Assembly (NCBI GenBank): GCA_903837355.1
Contig: CAILUI010000307.1
Coordinates: 1-51,791, forward strand
Source of the DNA: an uncultured Victivallales bacterium
Lineage (GTDB): Bacteria; Verrucomicrobiota; Lentisphaeria; Oligosphaerales; JAFGRS01
Length of the DNA: 51,791 nucleotides
Reading direction: 5' to 3'
The translations under genes were made by a program, and so were the position numbers. Each line of letters starts with the position of its first letter. The stretch's first letter is position 1. Below, in pieces: positions 1-7,986 of the stretch. Under the pieces are notes generated by a model that had not been told where the DNA came from, made no database searches, and saw only the letters and a list, made by a program, of their open reading frames with translations.

Positions 1-177
1 CCCGTGGGCAACGGCCCGGCGGCAGTGCTGGAAGCGACGTTGAGTCCACCCCATGGTCGTCCCCCCAAGGCAAGTGGTGGCAGTTCATTTTACACCCGCA
101 CGGGAGGGGAAAGCAAGCGCGAGTGTGAGGCGAGGGTAGTGAGGGAGTGCGCCACTCTGCGGTCCAGTGGCTGGCGT

Positions 178-2280
178 CTACCGCGGCGGCCGGACCGTGG
201 TGACCACTGGCCACGAGGCGCGCAGGGGGTCGGCGTAGAGGCCGATCTGCGCGATCGGAATCGGTTTGAAGCCGAGCTTGAAGGCGGGCGAATCGGGCTG
301 CAGGCGGAAGTCGCCCTGGGCCGCATCCACGAACTTCGGGTCCGTGTCCAGCAGGTTGTCGGTCAGGGTGACGCCGGGGCGAGCCTTGGCCTCGATCTCG
401 TCCCAGCGTCCGCCCCAGCAGATGTTGCGGGCGACGAGGTTGCCGCGGGGCTCGGCGTAGTTGCCCTCGAGGTAGGTCAGCAGTTGCGGGTAGCGGCTGC
501 GCCAGGGCTCCTCCGTGTACGGCACCTCTTCGAGGCGCTGCTTCATGATGGGTACGGACGCGGCTGCCCAGCCGAGCATGCGCGCGTCGACGTGGAGGGC
601 GGGCGCGCAGTCGACGAAGACGTTGTTCTCGACCACGTTGTCATGGCCGCCGCCGATGAAGGCAGCGCGCGGCACCTTGTAGAAGATGTTGCCGTAGATC
701 GTGGCCGAGCAGAACATGTCATCGAGGTAGACGCCGTTGCAGCCTTTGTCCTGGAAGCCGTAGACGTGATGGAAGTAGTTGTAGCGGATGACGTGGCCGC
801 GCATGGCGGGGTTGTAGCCCGCGTACATGATACCGGCGTCATTGGCGCCGTGGACCACACTGTGGAACTCGTTGAACTCGAAGAGGTGGTCGTTGCCGCT
901 CCACATGACCGCCATGTGTGGCGCATCGTTGATCAGGTTGTGGGTCACGCGGTTCCCCACGCCGTCGACCTGCACCCCCGGCTTGCAGATGGGGTTCCAG
1001 CGCCCGAACCTGAAGAGGTGGCAGTTGTCGACGTAGAGGCCGGCGGGGGCGAGGGTGCGGCGGTCGCCGCCCGCGAGCGCGACGCCGCCTTCTGCGAGGT
1101 TGTACAGATCGCAGCCGCTGACGCCGCTCTCCTTGCCGCTCAGGCTGATGCCCCAGGCGCCGGTGTTGCGGATGACGCAGGCGGCCACGCTCACCTGGCT
1201 GACGTTGTCGAGGGACAGGGCCGTGCCGCGGGTACACTCGCAGGTCAGGCCACGGATCGTGACGTGGGCCACGTCCTTCATTTCCACCAGGGTGGGCGCC
1301 ACGGAGATCATCACTTCGCCGGAGGCGAGGGCGGCGGGCGGCCAGAAGTAGAGGACGCCATGCTCACGATCCAGGTACCACTCGCCGGGCTGGTCGAGCT
1401 CCGGCAGCAGGTTGTAGGCGTAGTAGTACATGTCCTTGCGGAAACCGAAGTCGTGCTGGGGCTGGGGGTCGAGGGTGATGCGGCGGGTCGTGGTGTCGAT
1501 GGTCTGTACGCGCAGGCGTTGGTCGGCCCAGTCCCAGAACCAGTACCCGTGCAGCATGATGTCCTTCTCGCCGAGCCAGCGCGCCGGGCGCTCTCCCGCG
1601 TAGCTGAAGATGCCATCCATGAAACCCTTGGTGCCGCGGATGTCCTGGGGCCGGGTGCCGAAGACTTCGGGAATGGTGATGTAGCCCTGATTGGGCCAGC
1701 GGGCCAGGGTCATGGGCTGATCGGCGAAGAAGACCTCCAGGCCAGGGCTCGACGCGCCCCAGCGCGGGCCGGGCAGCATGGCGCCGAGGTCGGTCACGCC
1801 CTGGGCGGTGAGGTCTGCCTGCATGACCTGGCCACGCGCCGCGGCATCGAGCTTGGCGAGCACGGCGGGGTCGGTGACCGCTTGCCAGCCGGTGACGACC
1901 TTACCGCCCAGCAGGCGCACGGTGGCGCCGTCGGCGGCGCGGTAGGTGATTGGCGCCGTGGGCGTACCGGAGTCGGCGGCGGTCAACTGCAGCGGCGCCG
2001 CCAACTCGTAGATCCCTGCACTCAGCCAGACGGTTACGCCGCCCTCCGGCAAGCCTCCGGCAGCTTTGAGGGTGCGGATGCGGTCGCGTGCGGCCGTGAG
2101 CGTGGCCAGCGGTCCGTCGGTACCCCGCACGGTCGGCGCGAGTCCGCTCTGGGCGTCATTGCCGCCCGGGGCAACGTACAGGTCAAGCCCGACAGCAGAC
2201 ATAACACAGGCCCCCCAGAGCGCCAGAGCGGCGCGGCCCAGAGTCGCTGAATGCAGGTGGCGGAACGTGCTGCATGACAT
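178..2280 (-). CDS. Secreted right-handed parallel beta-helix protein
   Basis: A 700-residue exported protein. An N-terminal hydrophobic stretch (about residues 15-30) serves as signal peptide. It is followed by the LYVAPGGNDAQSG motif that opens many DUF1565/beta-helix polysaccharide-acting proteins. Residues from about 340 to 600 show repeated N-x-hydrophobic turns typical of a parallel beta-helix (pectate-lyase fold), and the tail carries the family ending 'FRLQPDSPAFKLGF'. The start is supported by AGGAG 7-8 bases upstream and a promoter-like site at 2342-2370. The fold is clear, but substrate and activity (lyase, hydrolase or binding) are not. Two related proteins lie at 3584-6322 and 39790-42645. 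It is probably periplasmic or surface-located and acts on plant or algal polysaccharide. Confidence 0.85.
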   Translation of the reverse strand: MSCSTFRHLHSATLGRAALALWGACVMSAVGLDLYVAPGGNDAQSGLAPTVRGTDGPLATLTAARDRIRTLKAAGGLPEGGVTVWLSAGIYELAAPLQLTAADSGTPTAPITYRAADGATVRLLGGKVVTGWQAVTDPAVLAKLDAAARGQVMQADLTAQGVTDLGAMLPGPRWGASSPGLEVFFADQPMTLARWPNQGYITIPEVFGTRPQDIRGTKGFMDGIFSYAGERPARWLGEKDIMLHGYWFWDWADQRLRVQTIDTTTRRITLDPQPQHDFGFRKDMYYYAYNLLPELDQPGEWYLDREHGVLYFWPPAALASGEVMISVAPTLVEMKDVAHVTIRGLTCECTRGTALSLDNVSQVSVAACVIRNTGAWGISLSGKESGVSGCDLYNLAEGGVALAGGDRRTLAPAGLYVDNCHLFRFGRWNPICKPGVQVDGVGNRVTHNLINDAPHMAVMWSGNDHLFEFNEFHSVVHGANDAGIMYAGYNPAMRGHVIRYNYFHHVYGFQDKGCNGVYLDDMFCSATIYGNIFYKVPRAAFIGGGHDNVVENNVFVDCAPALHVDARMLGWAAASVPIMKQRLEEVPYTEEPWRSRYPQLLTYLEGNYAEPRGNLVARNICWGGRWDEIEAKARPGVTLTDNLLDTDPKFVDAAQGDFRLQPDSPAFKLGFKPIPIAQIGLYADPLRASWPVVTTVRPPR

Positions 2281-2341
2281 GGCCAGTCTCTCCTGGGCAG
2301 TGCCCTCCCGTCAGGGCGCATCGGTGGCGATTCCAGTTCTG

Positions 2342-2370
2342 ACAGTAGGCGCCGGACCCGGCCCTGTCAA
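2342..2370 (-). promoter_or_regulatory. Sigma-70-like promoter for the beta-helix gene
   Basis: On the minus strand TTGACA (2365-2370) is followed by a 17-base spacer and TACTGT (2342-2347), about 60 bases before the start at 2280. The -35 is a perfect consensus match and the -10 is a 3-4/6 match. Inferred from sequence only. Confidence 0.5.
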
Positions 2371-2400
2371 TGGGCGGGGGGAGGTAAGGGAGGGAAGGGG

Positions 2401-2450
2401 ACCAAGAGGACGAAAGGGACCGAAAGGACCAAAAGGACCAAAGGGACCTT
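2401..2450. repeat. Five-copy 9-bp tandem repeat
   Basis: Five imperfect 9-base units of the type ACCAAAAGG (ACCAAGAGG, ACGAAAGGG, ACCGAAAGG, ACCAAAAGG, ACCAAAGGG) lie between two divergent genes. The strand is purine-rich. The repeat lies upstream of the -35 of the minus-strand promoter at 2342-2370 and of the plus-strand promoter at 2494-2521. Confidence 0.85.
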
Positions 2451-2493
2451 GCCGCCGGCGTGCCCGCGCTGCTCGCGCTGCGGGGGGTTTCTC

Positions 2494-2521
2494 TTGACAG
2501 GCCATGGTCCGGCACTACTCT
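2494..2521 (+). promoter_or_regulatory. Sigma-70-like promoter for the PH-domain gene
   Basis: TTGACA (2494-2499), a 16-base spacer and TACTCT (2516-2521) lie 55 bases before the start at 2577. The -10 resembles those at 2342, 12833 and 19975 (TAYTST pattern). Confidence 0.5.
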
Positions 2522-2576
2522 AGTACCCGCGGTTCGCGTGGCGTGATCCCGTGCATGGTGGCGGGAAGGAGTTCGA

Positions 2577-3095
2577 ATGAGCGACGAAAGCAAAGACTGC
2601 CCCGTGTGCGGCGAGACCATCAAGGCGGTTGCGCTCAAGTGTCGGTTCTGCGGGGAGGATCTGCAGGCGTTTGCGCAGAAACAGGAAGCGGCGGTCGAGA
2701 AGGAGCTCTTCAGCGGCCGGCCGGCGGCCATTTACACGATGAACCAGTGGTTTCTGGTGGTCATCACCCTCGGCATCGCCTACCTCGTCTACTGGCTGCG
2801 CAGCCTCTCCACGCGGTACGAGATCACCACCCAGCGCATCAAGATCACGAGTGGGTTCTTCTCGCCCGAGACGGAGGTGATCGAGCTGTACCGCGTGGAT
2901 GACTTCGATGCGCACCGGCCGTTTGGCATGCGGCTGCTCGGCTACGGAGTTCTCTGCGTCAGATCCTCGGACAAAGACGAGCCCATCGCCCGACTCTACG
3001 GCATCAGGAATGTCGAGGGGCTGTACGAGCAGTTGCGTCTGTGCGCCTTGCGGGAGCGCGACCGCCGCGGGGTCAAGGTTCTGGCTGGAGCGTGA
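2577..3095 (+). CDS. Zinc-ribbon plus bacterial PH (bPH) domain membrane protein
   Basis: 172 residues. An N-terminal zinc ribbon (CPVC at about residues 8-11 and CRFC at about 22-25) is followed by a hydrophobic segment (about 58-75, LVVITLGIAYLVYWL). A YdbS/YdbT-type bacterial PH domain follows, with the characteristic 'STRYEITTQRIKITSGFFSPETEVIELYRV' region shortened here to the recognisable RYEIT and RI.I motifs. The start has a GGAAGGAG ribosome binding site. These small proteins usually sit in the membrane and have no catalytic role; the partner is unknown. It is transcribed divergently from the beta-helix gene. Confidence 0.8.
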   Translation: MSDESKDCPVCGETIKAVALKCRFCGEDLQAFAQKQEAAVEKELFSGRPAAIYTMNQWFLVVITLGIAYLVYWLRSLSTRYEITTQRIKITSGFFSPETEVIELYRVDDFDAHRPFGMRLLGYGVLCVRSSDKDEPIARLYGIRNVEGLYEQLRLCALRERDRRGVKVLAGA

Positions 3096-3134
3096 GTTCC
3101 AGGCGGCGCTCGCTTGCGGCCGGTGCGGGGCCGT

Positions 3135-3338
3135 TCAGGCACAGGGGCCGTCAAAGCCGCCCTCGTCGCCTTTGCGCTTAGGCAGGATCATGCGGTAGAA
3201 CAGGTCCAGGAAGCAGACGCCCGTCAGGCCGGCGAAGATCATCATGATGCCGCAGAGCCAGATCAGCGGCTGGCACCACAGCAGGCCGATGATGAGCATG
3301 ATGCCGATGGTGGTTCGTGTGAAGCTGACGGGACGCAT
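3135..3338 (-). CDS. Small membrane protein, DUF2892-like
   Basis: 67 residues with two hydrophobic segments (about residues 11-27 and 29-47) and the motif FAGLTGVC, which resembles the 'LTGLTGFCP' of DUF2892 (YgaP-like) transmembrane domains. A strong ribosome binding site GAGGTGA lies 4 bases before the ATG, which supports a real gene despite its size. The C-terminus (KRKGDEGG) is likely cytoplasmic. It ends 39 bases from the convergent PH-domain gene. The family assignment is tentative. Confidence 0.6.
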   Translation of the reverse strand: MRPVSFTRTTIGIMLIIGLLWCQPLIWLCGIMMIFAGLTGVCFLDLFYRMILPKRKGDEGGFDGPCA

Positions 3339-3583
3339 ACTATCACCTCGTGGGTACCCGTGAGCGTTGCGTTTCTTGCCGCGCCAGAGGCAAGGTCACA
3401 AACCGCGCTGCAAGCCTGCGTTGCGCCAAACGCCCACGATAGCCATCATAATGCTAGTCTTTGGGAGAAATTAGCACGCGCCAGGGACAATTCAAGCCGT
3501 GGGCGTTGGCCGCGGCGGTTCAGCGGGGCGGCCCGCCGTCCGCAGGACCCGGGGAGCTTCGCCCTCCAGGTTTCGCAGCGGCT

Positions 3584-6322
3584 CTACGGCGCGGCGGCGG
3601 CGGAGTCGAGGCGGACGTTATCGAGGTAGTAGGTGGAGGCGCGCTCGCCGCTGCTGATGAAGCCGATCCAGGTCGTGCTGCGGACTTCGGGGCTGCCCGT
3701 GGGCAGGCCGGTGAAACGCTGGGGCGCGGCGCCAGGCAGGGTGACCGCAAGCTGCCAGGTACCGTCGGCAGCGGCTCCTTGTCCGGCGCGGATCTCCAGG
3801 TGGAACCAGGTCCCGACCGGGAGGGCCATGAGGGCGCGGTCGGCGACGAGCAGGGTCGCATCGCGGCAGAACAGCGAGGGCCCTTTGTAGTAGTAGGGGA
3901 CGCCGGGGTACTCGCGCCACTCGAGGTTCAGTTCGGCTCCCGCCTCCAGCCGCAGGTCGAGGCTGAAGACACTGACGCCGGTGTAGTGCGCCGGCGCGTA
4001 CCAGAAGTGCGGGTTGAAGCTGTGCTCGAGGCCGGGAGCGTCGGTCACCTTCAGGCTGTGCTTGCCGCCGGCAGCGGTTTCGGCGGTCACGGCGATGCTG
4101 TCACCCTTGCCTTCGACCAGGGAACTGGTGCGGGCTGGCAGGTCGCCGCCGGGGGTATCCTCGAAGTCATCGGCAAAGGTGGCCGGGGGCGGTGGGGGCA
4201 CGCCCGACCACGGCGCCGGCGGGGTGAAGTTACGGGCTTCTGCCAGCCACGCCGCGGTGCCATAGACTCCCGCCTCGGCCGGATCGAAAGGCACGAACGT
4301 GAGCGCTAGGGCGGGCGAGTCGGGGCGCAGGCGGAAGTCGTTCGCCGCCGGGTTGACGAACTGCGGGTCGGCGATCACGGAACCCACGTCGCGGCCCTGG
4401 GCCTGCCACTCGGCGAAGGTGGTGCCGGCGAAGTCGAGGGGTTTGCCGGAGGGTTCCCAGTAGAGGTTCTGCCGGAACTCGAGGCGGGAGCCGAAGTCGG
4501 GTACGCTGAAGAGTTTGCCGCCGCTGCCGTAGATGAGGTTGCGTTCGAAAGTGGCGGCGACGTGGGTTTCGGCCGGGTTGTACATGCAGAACAGCAGTTG
4601 GCCGTGCGTGCTCACGCCCTGCGGCCGCGCGATGAAGATGTTGTTGCGTAGGATGTTGCCCTTGCCGCTGCCGATCTGGTAGGCGCCGTCGCGGACGTTG
4701 TAGACCAGGTTGTTCTCGAGGAGCATGAAGGAGGTGCTGTTGTCGTTGTAGAGCCCGTGCATGCCGGAGTCGCCGCTGCCGTCGAGGTCGTGGATGAGGT
4801 TATGGCTGAGGACCGTTCCCGGTGCCTCGCCCAGGGTGTAGATGCCGCCCATGTCCGCCAGAACATCCCAACCGAGGTGATGGATATGGTTGTAGGAGAT
4901 GGTATTGCGTTGTGAGGGTACGACGCCATAGCCCCAGGTCCAGCCCACGGAGATAGCGGTGTAGGGCAGGAACGAGATGTCATTGTGGGTGATGCGGTTA
5001 TCGCCGCTATGCCCAATGAGGATGCCCACGGCGTCGGGCCAGACGCGTCCCGCGCCGCGGATGATGGTATTATCGACCGTAATCTGGCGGGTACAGGCGT
5101 CGGGCTGGGGCAGGGCATCGGTTTGGCCCAGGCGCACGCCGCCGGCGCCCAGATCCGTCAGCAGGCAGCGTTCGACCGTGCTGTCACGGCAACCGGCCCG
5201 GAACCAGAAGGCATAGGTCCCGGTGTGCTCGACCGCGACCTCGCTGAAGATCAGGTTGTGAGCGTAGTCGGCGGTGATGGCCGCGCCGATGTTACAGGCC
5301 GCTTGGGGCGACCACTGCCCCGCCGGCGGCATGAGGTAGGCGCTGTAGGCGAACGCCAGCCCGCGGAAGGCGAGGTTCGCGACCGGCGCGTCGGCGTCCC
5401 CGCTGAAGCGCAGCAGCGCCTCGGGCACCGGGGCCGCGACCTCGGCGGTCCGCAGGTCCTCGCCCGGCAGCGGTTTGTAGTAGAGCATGCCGTCGCGGTC
5501 GAGGAACCACTCCCCCGGGACGTCCAGAGCCGCGCGGTAGTTCTCGAGGATGTAGCGCTCGGCCGCGGCGTAATGGAAGAAGGTGGGCGGGTAGCGTCCG
5601 CTCAGGTAGACCAGGTTCTTGGTCGGCTCCACGGCCACAACATGGTGCCGTGAGATCTCCCATGAGTGGTAGGCCGATACGACCACCTCGGTCTGCTGGT
5701 CCGGGGCCAGCGCCAACAGCGGCGCCACGTCGGCGGCCCGCGCCAGGAAGGCATGGTCACTCAACGCCGCCTTCTCACCGGTCAGGGGGTCGATTCCCGA
5801 GGCCACGGTGCCATCCATGTAGGAGTAGAACTGGTTGGGCGTGCGGGCGCGGACCGCCCGGCGGCCGTTGACGAACAGTTGCTCGAAGCGCCAGGTGCCC
5901 TCCTGGACGCCCGGCACGCGTACCTGCCAGATGCCATCCGCGCCAGGCTCGAAGCCGCGGATGGCCCGCGCGCCGCTGAACAGCGGTCGTGCGCCCGGGC
6001 AGGCGGCATAGGTGACCCGCCCGCCGGCGCGTCCGGAATCTGCCGCGCTGAACTCGACGGGGCTCTCGAGGGGGTAGGTGCCGCCTTGGAACAGCACCAG
6101 GATGTCCTGCTCGGGGCGCGCTCTGCGGAGGGCGCGGACGGCATCGCGGGCGCCGCGCAAGCTGGCCAGCGGCTGCGCCTCAGTGCCGGGATTCGTGTCC
6201 TGGCCGTCCGGGGCAACCCAGAGGTCGGCCGTGCCGGCGGCCGCCGGGTCCTGAGCGTAGAGTGCGCCGGCGGTGAGGGCGAGGAGCGCGGTCGCTACGG
6301 CCCAGCGGGCGAGCGTCGTCAT
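3584..6322 (-). CDS. Secreted right-handed beta-helix protein with C-terminal jelly-roll domain
   Basis: 912 residues from the ATG at 6322, which has AAGGAAG 8 bases upstream. A longer frame runs back through the hexamer repeat to 6508, but its first 62 residues are low-complexity V/I/A/G, so it is rejected. A signal peptide (about residues 1-24, ending LYAQD) leads into LWVAPDGQDTNPGT, the same opening motif as the genes at 178 and 39790. The parallel beta-helix spans about residues 320-640, including N-x-hydrophobic repeats such as 'NRITHNDISFLPY'. The last 190 residues (from FADDFEDTPGG) form a predicted beta-sandwich like those that bind carbohydrate. Likely an exported polysaccharide-acting enzyme; specificity unknown. 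Confidence 0.85.
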   Translation of the reverse strand: MTTLARWAVATALLALTAGALYAQDPAAAGTADLWVAPDGQDTNPGTEAQPLASLRGARDAVRALRRARPEQDILVLFQGGTYPLESPVEFSAADSGRAGGRVTYAACPGARPLFSGARAIRGFEPGADGIWQVRVPGVQEGTWRFEQLFVNGRRAVRARTPNQFYSYMDGTVASGIDPLTGEKAALSDHAFLARAADVAPLLALAPDQQTEVVVSAYHSWEISRHHVVAVEPTKNLVYLSGRYPPTFFHYAAAERYILENYRAALDVPGEWFLDRDGMLYYKPLPGEDLRTAEVAAPVPEALLRFSGDADAPVANLAFRGLAFAYSAYLMPPAGQWSPQAACNIGAAITADYAHNLIFSEVAVEHTGTYAFWFRAGCRDSTVERCLLTDLGAGGVRLGQTDALPQPDACTRQITVDNTIIRGAGRVWPDAVGILIGHSGDNRITHNDISFLPYTAISVGWTWGYGVVPSQRNTISYNHIHHLGWDVLADMGGIYTLGEAPGTVLSHNLIHDLDGSGDSGMHGLYNDNSTSFMLLENNLVYNVRDGAYQIGSGKGNILRNNIFIARPQGVSTHGQLLFCMYNPAETHVAATFERNLIYGSGGKLFSVPDFGSRLEFRQNLYWEPSGKPLDFAGTTFAEWQAQGRDVGSVIADPQFVNPAANDFRLRPDSPALALTFVPFDPAEAGVYGTAAWLAEARNFTPPAPWSGVPPPPPATFADDFEDTPGGDLPARTSSLVEGKGDSIAVTAETAAGGKHSLKVTDAPGLEHSFNPHFWYAPAHYTGVSVFSLDLRLEAGAELNLEWREYPGVPYYYKGPSLFCRDATLLVADRALMALPVGTWFHLEIRAGQGAAADGTWQLAVTLPGAAPQRFTGLPTGSPEVRSTTWIGFISSGERASTYYLDNVRLDSAAAAP

Positions 6323-6701
6323 AGGGGGCTTCCTTTCGAGCTGCGATGGGATACGATGGACCCGGTTTGCGGTGGCTGCAAAGCGGTGGCGTTGGCGCCC
6401 GATAGCGATAGCGATGGCGATAGCGATACCGATACCGATAGCGACAACGACAACGACAACGATGGCGATACCGATAGCGATAGCGACAACGACAACGACA
6501 ACGATCACGATGGCGACAACGATAGCGATAGCGACAGCGGCAACGATAGCGATACCGATACCGATACCGATAGCGGGACCTGCGCACTTTCGGCGCGGTT
6601 GTTTGGGTGTTGCTTGCGAATGCGGGCTGAGGGACGATGGTCTGCTGCGAGTGACGGTGTCAGGCGGGGTTCAACAAGGTGTCGAGACACGGGGGTGAAC
6701 G
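6323..6701. other. Intergenic region dominated by hexamer repeat
   Basis: This divergent gap holds the hexamer array at 6400-6573. The remaining sequence shows ribosome binding sites for both flanking genes but no convincing promoter pair or RNA gene. Confidence 0.6.
6400..6573. repeat. Hexanucleotide tandem array, 29 units
   Basis: Twenty-nine consecutive 6-base units of the form CGAYNN (mostly CGATAG, CGATAC, CGACAA, CGATGG). Units recur in short higher-order runs, for example three CGACAA in a row twice. Because the period is a multiple of three, every reading frame stays open and yields artificial Asp-Ser/Asp-Asn, Arg-Tyr or Leu-Ser dipeptide proteins, which should not be annotated. Four more units of the same family occur at 10725-10748. 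Confidence 0.95.
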
Positions 6702-7976
6702 ATGAGCGCGCGGAGTCTGCGAGTGTTGGGGTGGCTGGGGCTGACTGTCGGCGTCTGGCTGGGTGCCGGCGAACTGAGTTTCAAGGTGACGACGGACAAG
6801 CCGGATGCCCTGTACCAACCTGGCGACCAGATGGTCTTCAGCATCCAGTTGCAGGACGACGGGAAGCCGGTAGCAGGGCAGGAGTTGCGCTGGTGGCGCC
6901 GGGGCGACGACCAGCAGGAGGCGAAAGGGACGCTCACTTCGCAGGCCGAACCCGTGGTGGTGACGACGGCTCTGGCGGCCCCCGGGTTTGTGCGCTTGAC
7001 GGTCACGGCCTATGATGGGAACGGTCAGCCGTGCAAGGATGCCAAGGGCCGGGAGGTCTGCTTCGAGGGTGGGGCCGGGGTGGCCCCGGAACGGCTGCAG
7101 ACGGTTGCCGAGCCCCAGGACTTCGATGCTTTCTGGCAGAAACAGAAGGCGGCTCTGGCCGTGGTTCCCCTGAAGGTGGAGATGAAGCCGCTGGCCGTGC
7201 AGAACCCCTTGCTGGTCGGCTTCGACATCAAGGTCGACTGCGCCGGCGGCAAGCCGGTCTCGGGCTACTTCGCCAAGCCGAAGGAGGCGCGGCCGAAGTC
7301 GCTGCCCGCGCTGGCCAGTTTCCACGGTTACGGGGTTGGCAGCGCGGTTCTGCGAGAGGATCCCAAGATGCTGACGTTGGACATCAACGCCCACGGCATC
7401 GAGAACGGCCAGCCCAAGGAGTTCTACGAGGCGCTGCGCAACGGCGAACTGAAGGACTATGCCTTCAGCAACACCGATGCTCCCGACAAGAGCTACTTTC
7501 TCGGGATGTTCCTGCGGGTGCAGCGGGCGCTGCAGTTCCTCGAGGCCCAGCCGGAATGGGACGGCGTGAACCTGATCGTGACGGGCGGCAGCCAGGGCGG
7601 GCTGCAGGCTCTGGTGGCGGCGGGGTTGGACACGCGGGTCACATTCTGCATGGCCAACCTGCCATGGTGCTGTGACCTGGGTGGGATCACCTTGGGGCGG
7701 CAGCGCGGCTGGCGGCCGGAATACACCCCGGCGATGGGCTACTTCGATCCCGCCAACCACATCAAGCGCACTCAGGCCTTCGTGCTGATGGACGCCGGGC
7801 TCGGTGACTACGTCTGTCCGCCGTCCGGCATCAGCGCGCTGTTCAACAACATCCCTTCGGCCAACAAGAAGCTGGTCACCATCCAGGGCGGCACCCACGG
7901 CTACACGCCGCCGGGGTCCCGGACCGCGTGGAGCGAGTACGGCGCTTGCCTGGCGAAGACGCTGAAGCCGCAGTAA
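6702..7976 (+). CDS. Secreted acetyl-xylan esterase-like hydrolase (AXE1/CE7 fold)
   Basis: 424 residues with a signal peptide (about 1-22). An N-terminal beta-sandwich-like region (about 25-125) precedes an alpha/beta-hydrolase domain of the acetyl-xylan esterase type. The triad is visible: nucleophile Ser297 in GGSQGG, Asp369 in GLGDYVCPPSG and His399 in GTHGY. CE7 enzymes remove acetyl groups from xylan and small sugar acetates, which fits a polysaccharide locus. The usual CE7 RGQ motif is absent; the matching place reads LDINAHG. The ATG is preceded by GGGGGTGA. It is convergent with the damaged GH123 gene ten bases downstream. Confidence 0.85.
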   Translation: MSARSLRVLGWLGLTVGVWLGAGELSFKVTTDKPDALYQPGDQMVFSIQLQDDGKPVAGQELRWWRRGDDQQEAKGTLTSQAEPVVVTTALAAPGFVRLTVTAYDGNGQPCKDAKGREVCFEGGAGVAPERLQTVAEPQDFDAFWQKQKAALAVVPLKVEMKPLAVQNPLLVGFDIKVDCAGGKPVSGYFAKPKEARPKSLPALASFHGYGVGSAVLREDPKMLTLDINAHGIENGQPKEFYEALRNGELKDYAFSNTDAPDKSYFLGMFLRVQRALQFLEAQPEWDGVNLIVTGGSQGGLQALVAAGLDTRVTFCMANLPWCCDLGGITLGRQRGWRPEYTPAMGYFDPANHIKRTQAFVLMDAGLGDYVCPPSGISALFNNIPSANKKLVTIQGGTHGYTPPGSRTAWSEYGACLAKTLKPQ

Positions 7977-7986
7977 GCGAACAGGT

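Noticed and set aside
4..2250. Long plus-strand frame of 748 codons opposite the first beta-helix gene
   Set aside because: Antisense frame kept open by high GC. It has no motif, signal or ribosome binding site, whereas the minus strand carries a full family protein with promoter and ribosome binding site.
6323..6508. N-terminal extension of the beta-helix protein (MIVVVVVVAIAIG...)
   Set aside because: Low-complexity product of the hexamer array. The ATG at 6322 starts a proper signal peptide with its own ribosome binding site.
5666..7015. Plus-strand frame encoding long Asp-Ser/Asp-Asn repeats
   Set aside because: It is the translation of the hexamer array plus antisense of flanking genes; any frame through a 6-base repeat stays open.
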